From Strigamia acuminata (Eukaryota > Arthropoda > Chilopoda > Geophilomorpha > Linotaeniidae), in NCBI GenBank assembly GCA_949358305.1, contig OX442323.1:9548001-9612000 (forward strand): a DNA stretch of 64,000 nucleotides. Reading direction: 5' to 3'. The notes beneath the pieces are model-generated. The model made no database searches, had not been told where the DNA came from, and saw only the letters and a program-made list of their open reading frames with translations. This document shows positions 13,334 to 24,293 of the stretch, in pieces. A program made the position numbers and the translations under genes. Each line of letters opens with the position of its first letter. The stretch's first letter is position 1.

Positions 13334-16296
13334 TTTGGTACTACTAGAAGTACCGTGGCTTGATCCTGGCGGATTTTTTGTAAAATCCTAGAAATTAAAC
13401 AAAAAGGAGGAAAGGCGTAAGCAAAAGTTTCTTTCCAAGAATGGGAGAACGCATCTATCCTGTAAGCGAAGGGGTCAGGGCCCCAAGAAAAATACTTTGG
13501 TAATTTATGATTTAGTCTTGTCGCAAACAGATCAATCTCAGGTAGTCCGAATAGGGATTTTAATTTATTAAAAATTTTTGGAGATAAACTCCATTCCCCA
13601 TCCGTAGTTAAAAAATTACGCGACAAATAGTCGGCCATAACGTTTTCCTTACCGGGGATATGAATTACTGAAAAGTCGATTTTTAATCTTTGGGAATCTT
13701 CCCACACTAGTCTCCCAAAATGGTGGAGTTGCTGGACCTTGCTGCCCTGGTTCCGGAACACGCTCACTACTGTGGAGCTGTCGGAATGAAACAAAACGTG
13801 TTTTTTGCCGTCAAAGGGGGCAAAAACCTTCCAGGCGAACCAGAGGGCCAAAAGTTCCTTGACATTAATGTGAAAATCATTTTCCTCAGCTGTCCACTGG
13901 CCATTAGCAGAGCGGGAGTTCCAACTGGCTCCCCAACCCAAATTGGAGGCATCGGTGAAAACCTCCGTATCCACATCGTGACGGGTTAGATTTTTGGGGG
14001 AGAAATTCTCTAATTTAGTCCATCTAGATAATTCGACTTTGATGTCGGGGTAATTTTTAACTAAAGTATTATAGTTGTGGTTATGAAGGAACAACTGTCC
14101 TGTTTTGAAAGATTCCAAGGGCTTTATGTTCCAAAAACCGTCAGAAAGCGCTGGCTCGGCGGAAACTAAATTGCCAATAAAAATGGCCAAATCCTGAATG
14201 GAGAAATTCTCCAATTGGAGAAGGCGCGAAGCTAGCTTAATTATTTTTGTGATTTTCCTTTCTGGAAGTGACACTTCCATTTTTCTAGAGTCTAGTGTTA
14301 ATCCTAAAAATTCTATTCTAGTTTTGGGAATAAATTCGGATTTTTCCCAGTTAATGCAGAGGCCTAATTTTTGAAAAAAGTTTATTACGTCGTTACAGGC
14401 GTTTTTAGCCTCGCAAAAAGAATCACACAGAAAAATTCCGTCGTCCAAATACGGGATTCCGCAAATCCCCCAAGTCCTCAACTCGGAAAAAACAGGGCAC
14501 ATAACCTTAGTAAAGGTCCGTGGGGCACTAGCCAAGCCCATTGGCATTACCTGATACTCGTATAATTGGCCTTGCCACAAAAATCGTACATATTTTTTGA
14601 ATTCGTTTTTAATTGGTAACAAGTAAAAGGCGTTAGTGAGGTCGATTTTAAACATAAATTGACCCTTTTTCATAAGGTTTATCGCATCTTTAAGCGAGGC
14701 CATTTTAAAATGGAGATAATCTAAGCTCTCGTTGAACTTTTTTAGATTTAAAATAATCCGTACGGATCCGTCCGGCTTGGGGACGGCGAAAATTGGACTT
14801 AAGTATTCGCCTTCAACGTGGGCGACCTGTTTAATTATGCCTTGCTGGCAAAGCTTGTCCACAGCTTGGGAAATTGCAAAAGTTTCGCTCAAATTCATTC
14901 TATATTCCGTTCTTTTAACGTGAACGAGCTTGTCGAAATTTAGATCGAATTTTATGCCCGACAGGGCAGATAATACAAACGGATTGGATGTGATTTTACG
15001 CCAAACAGGCAAGTAATATTGTAAATTTCCTGGCTTAAAGGATAGATGCGATATGTGTGAATTGAAGAATAACTCTTTATTTCTTACATTTTCAGATTCA
15101 ATTACAGGTGATTCTGCCGCTACTTCTTGTAGGGTTTTCCGCGCTGGCTCTTCCCCCGATCTGCAAAGAGAATCGGAATTAGTACACACGGTCACGGGAT
15201 TAGAACAAACAATGTTCATACTATTCTGGCGCTTAAAATCGAAACTTCTTGAGTTGTCTGAGCGCTTGTTATCGTATTTATTATCGTACCTATTGTACGG
15301 GTGGTAGCGGCGGTAATTCTTGTCCCTGTCGGACTTGCGGTTTTCGGCTTTATCAAAAGTGGCCTTGGAAGTGACCTTTTTTAATTCATCGAATTCCTTG
15401 ATCTGCTTGGGCAAATCCGGGCCAAACAGGTCGGATGGGAAAATAACCTTCCCTTTCGCAAACGGCTTGTACCTAGGTGCGAGCGAGTCCGCGAAGTCCA
15501 AACGTCGGCGCAACGTTAGCGCCGTATTCATTGCGCCCAGCAGTGTCATGGCCTCGGCCAGGTGGGTGACCAGTGAATTGGGGTCCAAATTTCCCGCCAC
15601 TACATCCTTCATTGCCGAAGCAAGCGGAATGTAAGTTTTCAGAACGAGTTTCTGATGTTTTAAAGACGTCGTGTCTCTCGACCTTATCCAAGGCTGCACA
15701 TCTCCAAACATAGTGCCGTCCACTTTAGGCGGGTCCAAGTATTTTGCGTTTTCAGGGATTATCAGTTTATCAACTAATTGGTCCCTAAATTCCGTCGAGG
15801 TCTCAAAAAGCGATTTGCTTACCAAAGCCTCTAATTCGGCGGGCCAGGCGTCGCCAAACTTGGTCTCGGCGCCCAAAAGTTTCGAAACATCCGAAAAACC
15901 AACTTTGGTTGCCGAAGTCGGAGCCGTTGAACCGTCAACTGGCTTGGTCCCGCTTGTGACGACAAGGGGAACTGCGATTGCGGGGTTCAACAACGGAGTT
16001 GTCCCGTCAGTGGCTTTTGGGGTAGGTACAGCACCTGGCCCAGCCGTCGCGGTGTTCTGCGGCGAAACGACGACCGTTTTCGCAGTTAGCAAATTTTGCA
16101 TTATGTCTTTTAGCTCGTACACAGTGTCGGCCAGACATTCGATCCTATCGTGCATCCTTCTCGGCGAAGGTGGGTCTTCTACGACTTCTTCTTCGTGGTT
16201 AGGTTCGATCTGGACTTCTTCATTTTGAAGATTTTGGACCACGTGGTCGTTTAAAGTAGGGAATCCAGAATCGGTAATCATTACTTGGGAATTCAT
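13003..16296 (-). CDS. DIRS Gag-like / reverse transcriptase / RNase H polyprotein
   Basis: 1,097-aa ORF from ATG 16294-16296 (MNSQVMITDSGFPTL). The reading frame stays open further upstream but without an ATG. Residues 1 to about 370 are Gag-like, with an acidic N-terminus and then a Lys/Arg/Asn/Asp-rich stretch (RKSDRDKNYRRYHPYNRYDN). Reverse transcriptase follows, with FKIDLTNAFYLLPI, MPMGLASAPRTFTKVM and the active-site YLDDGIFL. RNase H shows EVFTDASNLGWGASW, FHSDSSTVVSVF and HIPGKENVMADYLSR. The C-terminal block (EIDLFATRLNHKLPKYFSWG ... ATVLLVVPKW) is typical of DIRS/PAT elements. No interruptions are seen. Confidence 0.9.
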   Translation of the reverse strand: MNSQVMITDSGFPTLNDHVVQNLQNEEVQIEPNHEEEVVEDPPSPRRMHDRIECLADTVYELKDIMQNLLTAKTVVVSPQNTATAGPGAVPTPKATDGTTPLLNPAIAVPLVVTSGTKPVDGSTAPTSATKVGFSDVSKLLGAETKFGDAWPAELEALVSKSLFETSTEFRDQLVDKLIIPENAKYLDPPKVDGTMFGDVQPWIRSRDTTSLKHQKLVLKTYIPLASAMKDVVAGNLDPNSLVTHLAEAMTLLGAMNTALTLRRRLDFADSLAPRYKPFAKGKVIFPSDLFGPDLPKQIKEFDELKKVTSKATFDKAENRKSDRDKNYRRYHPYNRYDNKYDNKRSDNSRSFDFKRQNSMNIVCSNPVTVCTNSDSLCRSGEEPARKTLQEVAAESPVIESENVRNKELFFNSHISHLSFKPGNLQYYLPVWRKITSNPFVLSALSGIKFDLNFDKLVHVKRTEYRMNLSETFAISQAVDKLCQQGIIKQVAHVEGEYLSPIFAVPKPDGSVRIILNLKKFNESLDYLHFKMASLKDAINLMKKGQFMFKIDLTNAFYLLPIKNEFKKYVRFLWQGQLYEYQVMPMGLASAPRTFTKVMCPVFSELRTWGICGIPYLDDGIFLCDSFCEAKNACNDVINFFQKLGLCINWEKSEFIPKTRIEFLGLTLDSRKMEVSLPERKITKIIKLASRLLQLENFSIQDLAIFIGNLVSAEPALSDGFWNIKPLESFKTGQLFLHNHNYNTLVKNYPDIKVELSRWTKLENFSPKNLTRHDVDTEVFTDASNLGWGASWNSRSANGQWTAEENDFHINVKELLALWFAWKVFAPFDGKKHVLFHSDSSTVVSVFRNQGSKVQQLHHFGRLVWEDSQRLKIDFSVIHIPGKENVMADYLSRNFLTTDGEWSLSPKIFNKLKSLFGLPEIDLFATRLNHKLPKYFSWGPDPFAYRIDAFSHSWKETFAYAFPPFCLISRILQKIRQDQATVLLVVPKWTSQAWFVPLLDCLVAVPVSFPAPEHLMLVHQPEAQFPLQALQLLGCKVSGVTSSQEAFRRTLPTCTRPGGDRQLSERTRRELRGGRNFLVKGHLIPIHSLPVLTQTIV

Positions 16297-16455
16297 GTTA
16301 GAAAGTAATAAAACTAATAAAGAAACAATTATTAGAAAAGGTGGTTCGAAATAATGAGATCCTTTAATTAAAAAGGGGAAAAAACGATAATAAAACAAAT
16401 TTTTCTTGTAGAGCAATTCGAACCTGACCGCGCAACCCGTTAGTAGAACCGGAAG

Positions 16456-16514
16456 TGACGTAACCCGACTAGTAGCGCCATCTCCTGTTTAGCCGGAGAT
16501 TACTAAGAGTGAAT
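16456..16514 (-). repeat. Left inverted terminal repeat of the DIRS element
   Basis: Starts (minus strand) ATTCACTCTTAGTAATCTCC and ends TAGTCGGGTTACGTCA. The inner half is identical to the right repeat and the outer half has diverged. It abuts the ATPAF2 5' end 27 nt before the ATG. Confidence 0.86.
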
Positions 16515-16541
16515 ACGCCTTTTGCTGACTTCGACTTTGAG

Positions 16542-17758
16542 ATGCAACTCCGAAGCTTTACATCGTCTGCAATTCGATGGACTGCCAGTAAGTGGAGAGA
16601 ATGAAAACTTGGCAATGAATAATTTGATTTGAACCTGTAGAAAGAAAAAGGTTTTACCAGCAGGCACGAATAAACCAATCTGATGGTGAGAAAAACTATT
16701 TGCAATTTTGGTACATTTTCACATTTCACATTTCGCTTTTAGGAAAATACGAAGTTTGTTTGGACGATCGAAAGTTAAAAACGCCTCTTGGAAATGTTTT
16801 GGAGGTGCCTTCGCAAGCTTTAGCACTGGCCGTAGCTCAAGAGTGGGGCATTCAACAACAATTCGTCAATGTGAACACGATGCATTTGGTAAAGAAAATA
16901 AAAAAAAATTATCTTTTCGTTTTTCTCATCAGTTTTTTTGGTTTGGTTTGGATGTTTGCGCAGACATCGTTGTGCAATACGGCTTTAGATAATCCTATGC
17001 GGTACACTACTCAATCACTGGTCGTTAATGTGCTGGACTACTTGGAAACGGACACGCTGTGGTTTGTTTGTTTGCTTTTGTTTGATGCAGTTTTATTATT
17101 TTTTTTATTTTTATTTTATTTCTGTTAAGTTTTCCCCAACTGGAACCGGAAGAATTGGCCAAATTACAGCGCGAAAACTGGGATCCAGTCGTATTTTGGT
17201 TTGAAAAAAGGTGAAATGTTTTTTAAAATGTATTTTTGTTGCAATCTTTATTCACCGGATTGATTACGCATCAGATTTAACGTTAATTTGGACCGAAGTT
17301 CGGTTATTGGAGGTCAAGAAATATCAAATACGGTCAAAGACGTCATGAGGCGTCAATTACTCTCGTATAACTTTTGGGCGTTGACTGGTAAAATGTGTTA
17401 ATTATCGCAATGAAAAATAGACTCAAATTTTGATTGTATAGGAATTTTCAGCGCGGTCGAAACGCTGAAATCGGTCGTGTTAGCCCTGGCCGTGGTCGAA
17501 CGGAAACTAAGCTGCGAACGAGCCGTCGATTTGTCGCGCTTAGAAACTCAATTTCAAGTGAGTGAACAGAAATTGTTTATTTTTATTAAATTATAGAAAT
17601 TACTCAATTTTGTTGTTAATCGACAGATCTCTCATTGGGGCAACGTGGAATGGGCGCACGAAATGGAGTTGATGGATTCACGAGCCCGAGTTGGTGCAGC
17701 GACACTTTTCATTCATTTAAATTGCGAGTCGAATTTTACGTTGAAGAAGTCGAAATGA
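16542..17758 (+). CDS. ATPAF2: ATP synthase F1 assembly factor 2 (ATP12)
   Basis: Mitochondrial chaperone for the F1 alpha subunit. About eight exons. Exon 1 from ATG 16542 gives MQLRSFTSSAIRWTA, a plausible mitochondrial presequence. Splicing to the exon starting at 16641 gives KRKRFYQQARINQSDGK, matching the RKRFY motif of the human protein. It continues through YEVCLDDRKLKTPLGN, TSLCNTALDNP and SHWGNVEWAHEMEL to TGA 17756-17758. The start codon lies only 27 nt from the DIRS left end, so its original promoter region has been split. The stop is 25 nt from the convergent DRC3 stop. Confidence 0.94.
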
Positions 17759-17783
17759 AACTTGTTGTAATTGAATTTCTTTC

Positions 17784-19924
17784 TCATTCGTCCTTGCGCG
17801 TGGCAGCCGCAACCACTCCCGAGATTGCGCGCTCCACCTCGTCGGCGTCGGCCCTCTGGCAGTCGATGAAATGCGTGATTTCCAAAATGCGACTCCGATT
17901 GCGATGGATTTCGTAGTCGCGCATCGACTCGAGCCGCGTGTCCGTCCACGCTTTGACGCCCAGCGCGATTTTATCCTCCACACGGTCGATTTTATTCGTG
18001 CGAGCGTCGTGCGAGCTGCTCAGAGCCGACATGACGGTGTCCTTGTCCGTAAACAGCTGGAGAAGAAAAAAGCCGATCAATTTCATTTAATTAATCGTTG
18101 TAATCGGCAAAAGCAAAGCAAACCTCTTTCATGTGTTCCGGGACCACTTCCTCGTCCTTCATCACCTTGTCCATGTAAAACAGACTGATGTCGGCCAACT
18201 GCTCGTGGAAGCGCGTCTCTTGGTCGCGCATCAGCGTCGCCACGTTTCGCACGGCTTCCATCGCGTTCTGAGTCATCTCCACGAGAATTCGTTCGAATTC
18301 TTTAAGCGATTCCTACGAAAAATACAACAAGCTCAAATGGACTACTTTGGATTTTTGCTCAAATTGCCTCGACTTGATCCGACAAATAGAGCTCGTTCTC
18401 CATCAGTTTGTTGTTAAGGGCGTTGATCTGGCGTTGCAGTTCGCTCGTGAGCGTGCTGATCCACTCGGCGTTCACCTCCTCCTGCTCGGCCGCGTGGTGC
18501 ACCTCGTTCACTATCTGAATTAATCGAAAATTAATTAATTAATTAATTAATTAATTAATTTTTGTTTAAATTTTTCATACTTTGACTTTGGCAGCGGCGA
18601 ATTTATCGACCAAGTCGACGGCAGTTCTTTGATTGGTGTCTGTGGCGTCGGTGACGGCGGCCGTAAACGTGTCGACTTCCTCTTTGCGCTTGTAGTACTC
18701 GCCCAAGCCCACGTCGAACGCCTCTTTGCAAGTGCCCAGCAAATTCTCTCGAAACGTTTTCGCCGATTGCTGAGGAATTGACTTTGAATTGACTTTGCAA
18801 TGGAATTTCAAGTTGCGTTTCGTTATAAAGGATATTGGAGGAAAATCCTGTCGGCGCCGTCCAGCGTCAAGCAGAGTGCCACCTCGTGGTCGTTGGCGAT
18901 CAGAGAATCGAGTAGAACCGTCGAGTGCAAATAGTTGACGCAGGCGGCCTGGTACAGTTTGTCGTTCTCGTCGTCGATTTCCTTCTCCGCCATTCGCGTT
19001 TGCTTCATTTTGTCTTTGACGCTCAGCGTCTCGAGAGGAGTCGAGTACTTTTCAACTCCCAACACTTTCTGCAATTGTTTGCTCTATTTTAATTTATTTG
19101 ATTTATTCCATTTGATTTTCTTTTTCTTTACAGTTTCTTGATCAATGCGCCTGTAGTCGAGATAAACGATTTGGGGGATGAGCGCGGCCACGAACGATCG
19201 GTACGACGAGTTTGTCGCCAGGGGGTTTCCGTTGGCGTTTAATGTTTTGACGCTTTTTAATCTGCGCACGACTATCAGCTGAAAGTGGGAAGGAAAAACA
19301 AAAAATATGATGACGGTCAACGATAAATAAACGTTAGTTTGTTTCGTTTACGTTGTCCAGTTCGTCCAATCTGTTGTTGCCGATACAAAGCACTTGAAGT
19401 TTTTGTAACGACTCGAGGTTTTCTAATTTTCGGATATGATTGTTAAACAGCGACAGATCCTCCAGGTTTATCAGATTACTCAGACCCGAGATAACTTCGA
19501 TGTTGTTGAACGATAAATCTGGAGGAAAAAAAAAATAGTTTTACGATCAAATTAATTTGGAAACAAAACAAATTGCTACGGAATATTCACCGAGCCATTT
19601 CAAGTTGGTCAAGAAATCCAAGCCTTCGATTTTCTCGATTAAGTTGTTGTCCAGATTCAATCTTACGAGCGAAGAAAAATTCCACAAGTTTTCGATTTGC
19701 AAAATACCTTAAAAAAAAGAAATAAATCACTAAAATCACTAAAATCAATCCATCAATCAATCACTTCTGAAGCTTAATATGAGCGTTTTTGCTTCGGAAA
19801 ACTTGATGCCATCTTGAAGAACTATTCTGCCAGCTTCGCCTTCCGGGATCTGCTCCTCAACGGCTTTCAGCAGCAATTCCTCGCTGATGACCGTCGGCTC
19901 GGTGCAGTCGTAAATGCTCACCAT
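17784..19924 (-). CDS. DRC3: Dynein regulatory complex subunit 3 (LRRC48)
   Basis: Axonemal nexin-dynein regulatory complex component, a marker of motile cilia and flagella. It starts [20 protein letters not shown] (ATG 19922-19924), close to human DRC3. About ten exons. The N-terminal half has leucine-rich repeats ([12 protein letters not shown] and [17 protein letters not shown] type units, about 19350-19690), capped by [14 protein letters not shown]. The C-terminal half is coiled coil, ending [21 protein letters not shown] and [20 protein letters not shown], with TGA at 17784-17786. An X-box lies 31 nt upstream of the ATG. It is tail-to-tail with ATPAF2 and head-to-head with TOM1L2. Confidence 0.95.
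18522..18560. repeat. (AATT)n microsatellite in a DRC3 intron
   Basis: About nine ATTA/AATT units between two DRC3 exons. Confidence 0.8.
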
Positions 19925-19954
19925 TTTACAATCAATCCTCCATGTTGTTGACCC

Positions 19955-19968
19955 GTCTCCGTGGCAAC
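19955..19968. promoter_or_regulatory. RFX X-box upstream of DRC3
   Basis: GTCTCCGTGGCAAC matches the RFX consensus GTHNCCATRGNAAC except one central base. It lies 31 nt before the DRC3 start codon, where functional X-boxes of ciliary genes usually sit. Confidence 0.7.
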
Positions 19969-20013
19969 CGGCGCCGAGCCTAGCGTCGAAACTTGGAAGC
20001 AGCAGTCGAAGCA

Positions 20014-20031
20014 CGTGACGATTACGTCACG
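20014..20031. promoter_or_regulatory. Palindromic CRE/E-box-like site in the DRC3/TOM1L2 promoter
   Basis: CGTGACGATTACGTCACG is a perfect inverted repeat with 7-bp arms and a 4-bp loop, overlapping an E-box CACGTG on its left. It sits between two divergent start codons 186 nt apart. Confidence 0.45.
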
Positions 20032-20110
20032 AGTTGTGTTTCTGTTTGGTGACACTTGCTAGAAATCGCTACCTCGTTTTAGTACTGTTTATTATCTCTC
20101 GCCCTTGATC

Positions 20111-22475
20111 ATGGAGACGATGAGTTCGTTTTTCGGAGGAAATCCCTTCACCACACTCGTGGGGCTGAAAATAGGTTGGGCGGAAAGCGAGACACGCTCG
20201 CAAAATGGTTGTTAATGTGTGGAAATTAATTTGCAGAACAAGCCACTGACGTTTCTCTTCCGTCGGAAAATTGGGCGTTGAATATGGAAATCTGCGACAT
20301 CATCAACGAAACAGAAGACGGGTAAATAAATGAAATGAAATGATTAAACCAATGACTCGCCCAGACTAAGCGCAAAAGCGTATTGCACAGGGCAAAAGAC
20401 GCGATCAAGGCCATGAGGAAACGACTCACTCAAAATGCTGGCAAAAATTACAACGTAGTCATGTACACCCTCACGGTAAAATTGGAAATTAATTGAATTA
20501 GAAATTTACAACTTAAATTAAATTCGGCTTCAACTTGTTGTAGGTGTTGGAGACGTGCGTGAAAAATTGCGGCAAGAAATTCCAGTCGTACGCGACCGGC
20601 AAGGAGTTCGTGCAGGAACTGGTCAAGTTGATCGGACCGAAAAACGATCCGCCGACCGCGGTGCAGGAAAAAGTGCTCAGTCTCATTCAGAGCTGGGCCG
20701 ACGCGTTCAAGGGCAACGCCGAAATGAGCGGAGTCGTTCAAGTTTATCAAGATCTCAGACAAAAAGGAGTCGAGTTTCCAATGACGGATTTGGATGCGAT
20801 GGCGCCCATTCACACACCCATCAGGGTAATCGAATATAACAAAAATAAATTATTTTATTAAATTATTTTCTTAGAGCGTTCCCGACAGCGAGATTCGTGC
20901 CAAACCAGCTCCAGCACCCGTGATGGCCGTGAGTGGATTTGGTTGACGTTGGTTGATTTGATTTTCTAACTTTGTTGCGTGCATTTTTGTTGAAGGCGCC
21001 CGCTGTTGCTGTTGTTGGTCGATTGAGCGCCGGCAGTGCGAATTTAACGTCGGAACAGCTGTCGAAAATGCGTTCCGAGTTGGAAATTGTGCAAGGAAAC
21101 ATGAGGATTTTTGGCGAGATGCTCATGGAGTTGGTTCCCGGCCGGGAACATCCCAGCGATTTGGAACTCTTATTGGTTAATGAGAAATCAATGTTGAAAT
21201 CATTAAATTCTTACGATTTTTTGTTTGTTTAGGATTTACACAAAACGTGCAAAGCGATGCAAACGAGAGTGGTCGAACTGATCGACCGAGTCGGAAATGA
21301 AGAAGTGACGAGTAATTTTTGAATTGCTTATTTAAATTTTTAAATTTGATTTTGGAATATAATTTTAATTTTAGATGAACTTCTAAGAATTAACGACGAA
21401 ATGAACAATTTGTTTCTGCGATATTCACGATTTGAAGGAAACAGACCTCGCCCATTGACCGATGTGAATAAACGCCAGTGGTTTTCCTTTATTTATTTAT
21501 TTATTTATTTAAAATTCGATTACAGAGCTCGGTCGTGGAAGATAAACCACTCATTGACTGGGACGAAGGTTTAGGCGATATTTCATCCAAAATGGAAAAT
21601 TTAGGTGAGTAGCTTCGTTTGGTTCGTGTAATGTAATGAAATAAATGAAATAAATGAAATGCTTTTAGATTTAGCGTCTGCAAACACGAATTCGAGTCCC
21701 AACAAAAAGGGATCGGCAGCCGACGACGAATTTGACATGTTCGCGCAATCGCGAACGGCGTCGTATGAAAAGACCAAAACATCGTAAAGATAGAAATATA
21801 GAAATGAAATTGATTTGATTTGATTTAGCAAATGGTGTCAATTAGGGGCAGTTCTTACGACGACAACGCGCGTGCCGACGACAGCAGCAAGTCCCTGTCT
21901 CAAATGGCGTCCGCCAGGTCCACGGTGTGTATGCTTTTGTTTTAGCACATTTCTGCTTGTGTTTGTAATGGTGTTGACGTGTTGCTTGTGTTTTGTTTTA
22001 TTGCTCAGGGTCCTCAGGACGAAGGTTTAGACGACCAAGTAATTTTTAAAAACAATTAAATTAAATGAAAAAATTATGTTTTTTGTTTAATTTGAGGTTT
22101 TGATAATATTTTGATTTTATCTTCAGCTTCAATCGGAAAACGATTTTGACGAAATGGAAGCTTGGCTCAAAGGACAGGTGAATTGTTATTATTATTATTA
22201 CTATTGTTGAATTAGAATATGCATTTTCTTGTTTTTAGTCTGAAAATGCAAGAACGGCATCTGGATCTCAACCCGTGAGCAGTGTAGGTGAGTTTGAGGA
22301 CAGGAAAGATTGTTTTGTTTGTTTTGTTTGTTCGATTGTTTTGAATTGTTTTGAAGAATTTGATCGTTTCCTGGCGGAACGAGCGTCCGCTCCCGAGCAC
22401 GCGGCGAGAAGCAACGGCAGCCAACGACGCCAAGTGGACAAAGACGAGACGGAGAACAGAATGTTTGCTTTGTGA
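20111..22475 (+). CDS. TOM1L2: TOM1/TOM1L2 endosomal sorting adaptor
   Basis: VHS-GAT protein that binds ubiquitinated cargo, Tollip and clathrin on endosomes. ATG 20111 gives [18 protein letters not shown]. The VHS domain covers about residues 10-150 ([51 protein letters not shown]). The GAT domain follows ([34 protein letters not shown]). The acidic tail contains [18 protein letters not shown] and [11 protein letters not shown], ending ENRMFAL with the stop at 22473-22475. About eleven exons. TOM1 and TOM1L2 are vertebrate duplicates, so this single gene is the pro-orthologue of both. The TOM1L2 label follows the neighbours. Confidence 0.93.
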
Positions 22476-22969
22476 AATTGCTGAATTTAATGAGTAACAC
22501 GGTAATAATAATGATGATGATAATAATAATAATAATAATGATCGATAATGTTAATATTCTAATATTGATATGAATAATAATAAGAGTGGTAAAATGAAAT
22601 GTTGGGACGAAACAAAATAAAAGAATTTATTGCTTGACACACGATTGAGACATGTAACGATTTTGGGGATCCGTCAGTGAAGGGTTGAGCAAATGCCCCG
22701 ATTGGAAGAAAGAAAGAAAGAAAGAAAAAGAAACAGAAACAAATTGTAAATGGACGGAAACGGATCATTAAGGCACTGACGATGTAAACAACGAACGTTT
22801 GGACGGATCGTGCAGTTGCGGTTTTGCTTTTTTGCTTTTTTGTGTTTTTTGCGTTTTTTTTGCGTTTTTTTTGCGTTTTTTTTGCGTTCTTTGGACGGAT
22901 TCGACTCGATACGTTGTATGTTAGTACGATGATTCCATTGGATTAGGACATTAGGATTCGGATTCGGAT
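22476..22969. other. Convergent 3' UTRs of TOM1L2 and FOXJ1
   Basis: No gene seen. It contains (AAT/GAT)n at about 22503-22545, a GAAA run near 22708-22735, and a repeated TTTTTTTGCG motif at about 22825-22890. On the minus strand the latter is a CGCAAAAA repeat within the FOXJ1 3' UTR. Confidence 0.55.
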
Positions 22970-24293
22970 TTAATTGGAATAAATGTGTACGTCATCGAGG
23001 TCCATGAGCCCCTCCAAGTCCAGGGTGGACTCGAGGGTGTGTTTGGAATCGACGTCGGCCCACGCGCCCACCGACAGGTCGTTGGCGATGCCGATGAGGG
23101 ACGGAGCGATGACGTGACTCGCGTCGCCGACCCCCGTCAGACGCCACCACTCGGGGGTCGGGATGTGAGTTCCGTGGACCGTCAGGTCGGGCACTTGTGG
23201 TTCGCTGAAGAGCGCGTCGTCCTCTTCGGCCGTCAGGTTCCTGTAGGCGGCGTCCACCTCATCTTCGCTGAGCAGCGCGTTCCAGCAGAAGTCGCCCTTG
23301 AGCTCGAGCGGGTCGCCGCCGGAGCGGGGCGGCCCAACGACCGCGTGCAGCGGCGGCAACGGCGGCGGCAGCGACTGCGGATGCGGATGCGGATGCGAAT
23401 GAGGCTGCGAATGCGGCTGCGGCTGCGGCTGCGGGGCCAACGCGAGGCGCCCGGACATGGCGCAACCGGTCGCGTGCTCGCGGCGCGGGCGTTTGTGTTG
23501 GTTGGCCCCGTTGACGCGCCTCTTTTTGAACACCCCGTCGACGAGGGCGTCGGCGTAGGCGGGGTCGAGGCGCCAGAAACCGCCTTTGCCCGGCTCGTCC
23601 TTGCTGCGCGCCACCTTGACGAAGCATTTGTTGAGGGACAGGTTGTGGCGGATCGAGTTCTGAAACACCAACGGACATGGTCAGTCACGTGACGCTCATC
23701 GATCTCGTGGCGGTAGCTGGGTCGGTGCATTCCATTCGGTGCGAGCGTTTATTCGGTGGGTGCGTGATGGTGAGCGTGAGAGAGTGAGAGAGACAGAGCG
23801 CGGGGGGGAAGCGATGTTTGCGAAATGAGGCGGTGCGTTTGCGTTTGCGTTTGCGGTGCAGTTTTCGTACCGTTTTTGTACTTTTATTTGTGCCATTTTA
23901 GTGCCATTTTAGTTTTACCTGCCAACTCGGCTCGGCTTTGCGATAATAAAGGAAGTTGTCTCGAATCCATTTGTAGATGCTGGACAGCGTCATTTTGTTC
24001 TTGTTGGCGTTCATGGCCATGCAGATGAGGCTGGCGTACGAATATGGCGGTTTGACGTCTCCGTTGGTTCGGTAGTCGACGTCGTCGGGCGGCGGTTGCG
24101 CCCGTTGTCGTTTCTTGGCGCCGTCCAGCGCGCCGTGGGCCGGCGACGGGCTCGCGGGGGGTGTGGGCGGTGCGGTGGTGGCCAGGGCCCCCATGATGTT
24201 GAGTGAGTGCAGCCAGTTGAGGTTGGTCAAACTGTCATCCTGGACCCTGTTGCGCGTTTCTTGTTTGTTCGTCCCGTGTTCCGTCGTCAACAT
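22970..24293 (-). CDS. FOXJ1: Forkhead transcription factor FoxJ1
   Basis: Master regulator of motile ciliogenesis. Two coding exons, 24293-23919 and 23659-22970, joined W-Q|N-S inside the forkhead. The start [16 protein letters not shown] (ATG 24291-24293) is preferred over a longer frame of low-complexity Lys-rich sequence. The motif [20 protein letters not shown] enters the forkhead, followed by [33 protein letters not shown] and [20 protein letters not shown], which is FoxJ1-specific. The C-terminus has a Gln/Pro/His dipeptide repeat and ends in an acidic segment [15 protein letters not shown]. Coding GC content is high, which creates long antisense open frames. Confidence 0.95.

Larger units (their letters stand above)
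11664..16514 (-). mobile_element. DIRS-like tyrosine-recombinase retrotransposon, apparently intact
   Basis: A 4.85-kb element read on the minus strand. It has two long overlapping ORFs (Gag-RT-RNase H, then tyrosine recombinase), inverted terminal repeats at 16456-16514 (left) and 11664-11786 (right), and an internal complementary region at 11976-12102. The internal region reads as the complement of the right end joined to the complement of the left end, the DIRS hallmark thought to guide circle formation. Both ends and the internal junction share the triplet AAT/ATT (11664-11666, 16512-16514, junction 12069-12071), which fits recombinase insertion without target duplication. It lacks LTRs. 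Neither ORF shows a frameshift or stop, so it may be young or active. Confidence 0.9.

Noticed and set aside
15671-16228. 185-aa plus-strand ORF
   Set aside because: Antisense shadow of the DIRS Gag region.
22985-23692. 235-aa plus-strand open frame opposite FOXJ1
   Set aside because: It is a GC-rich shadow of the FOXJ1 second exon. It has low-complexity Arg/Val/Gly content, no splice context and no family match.
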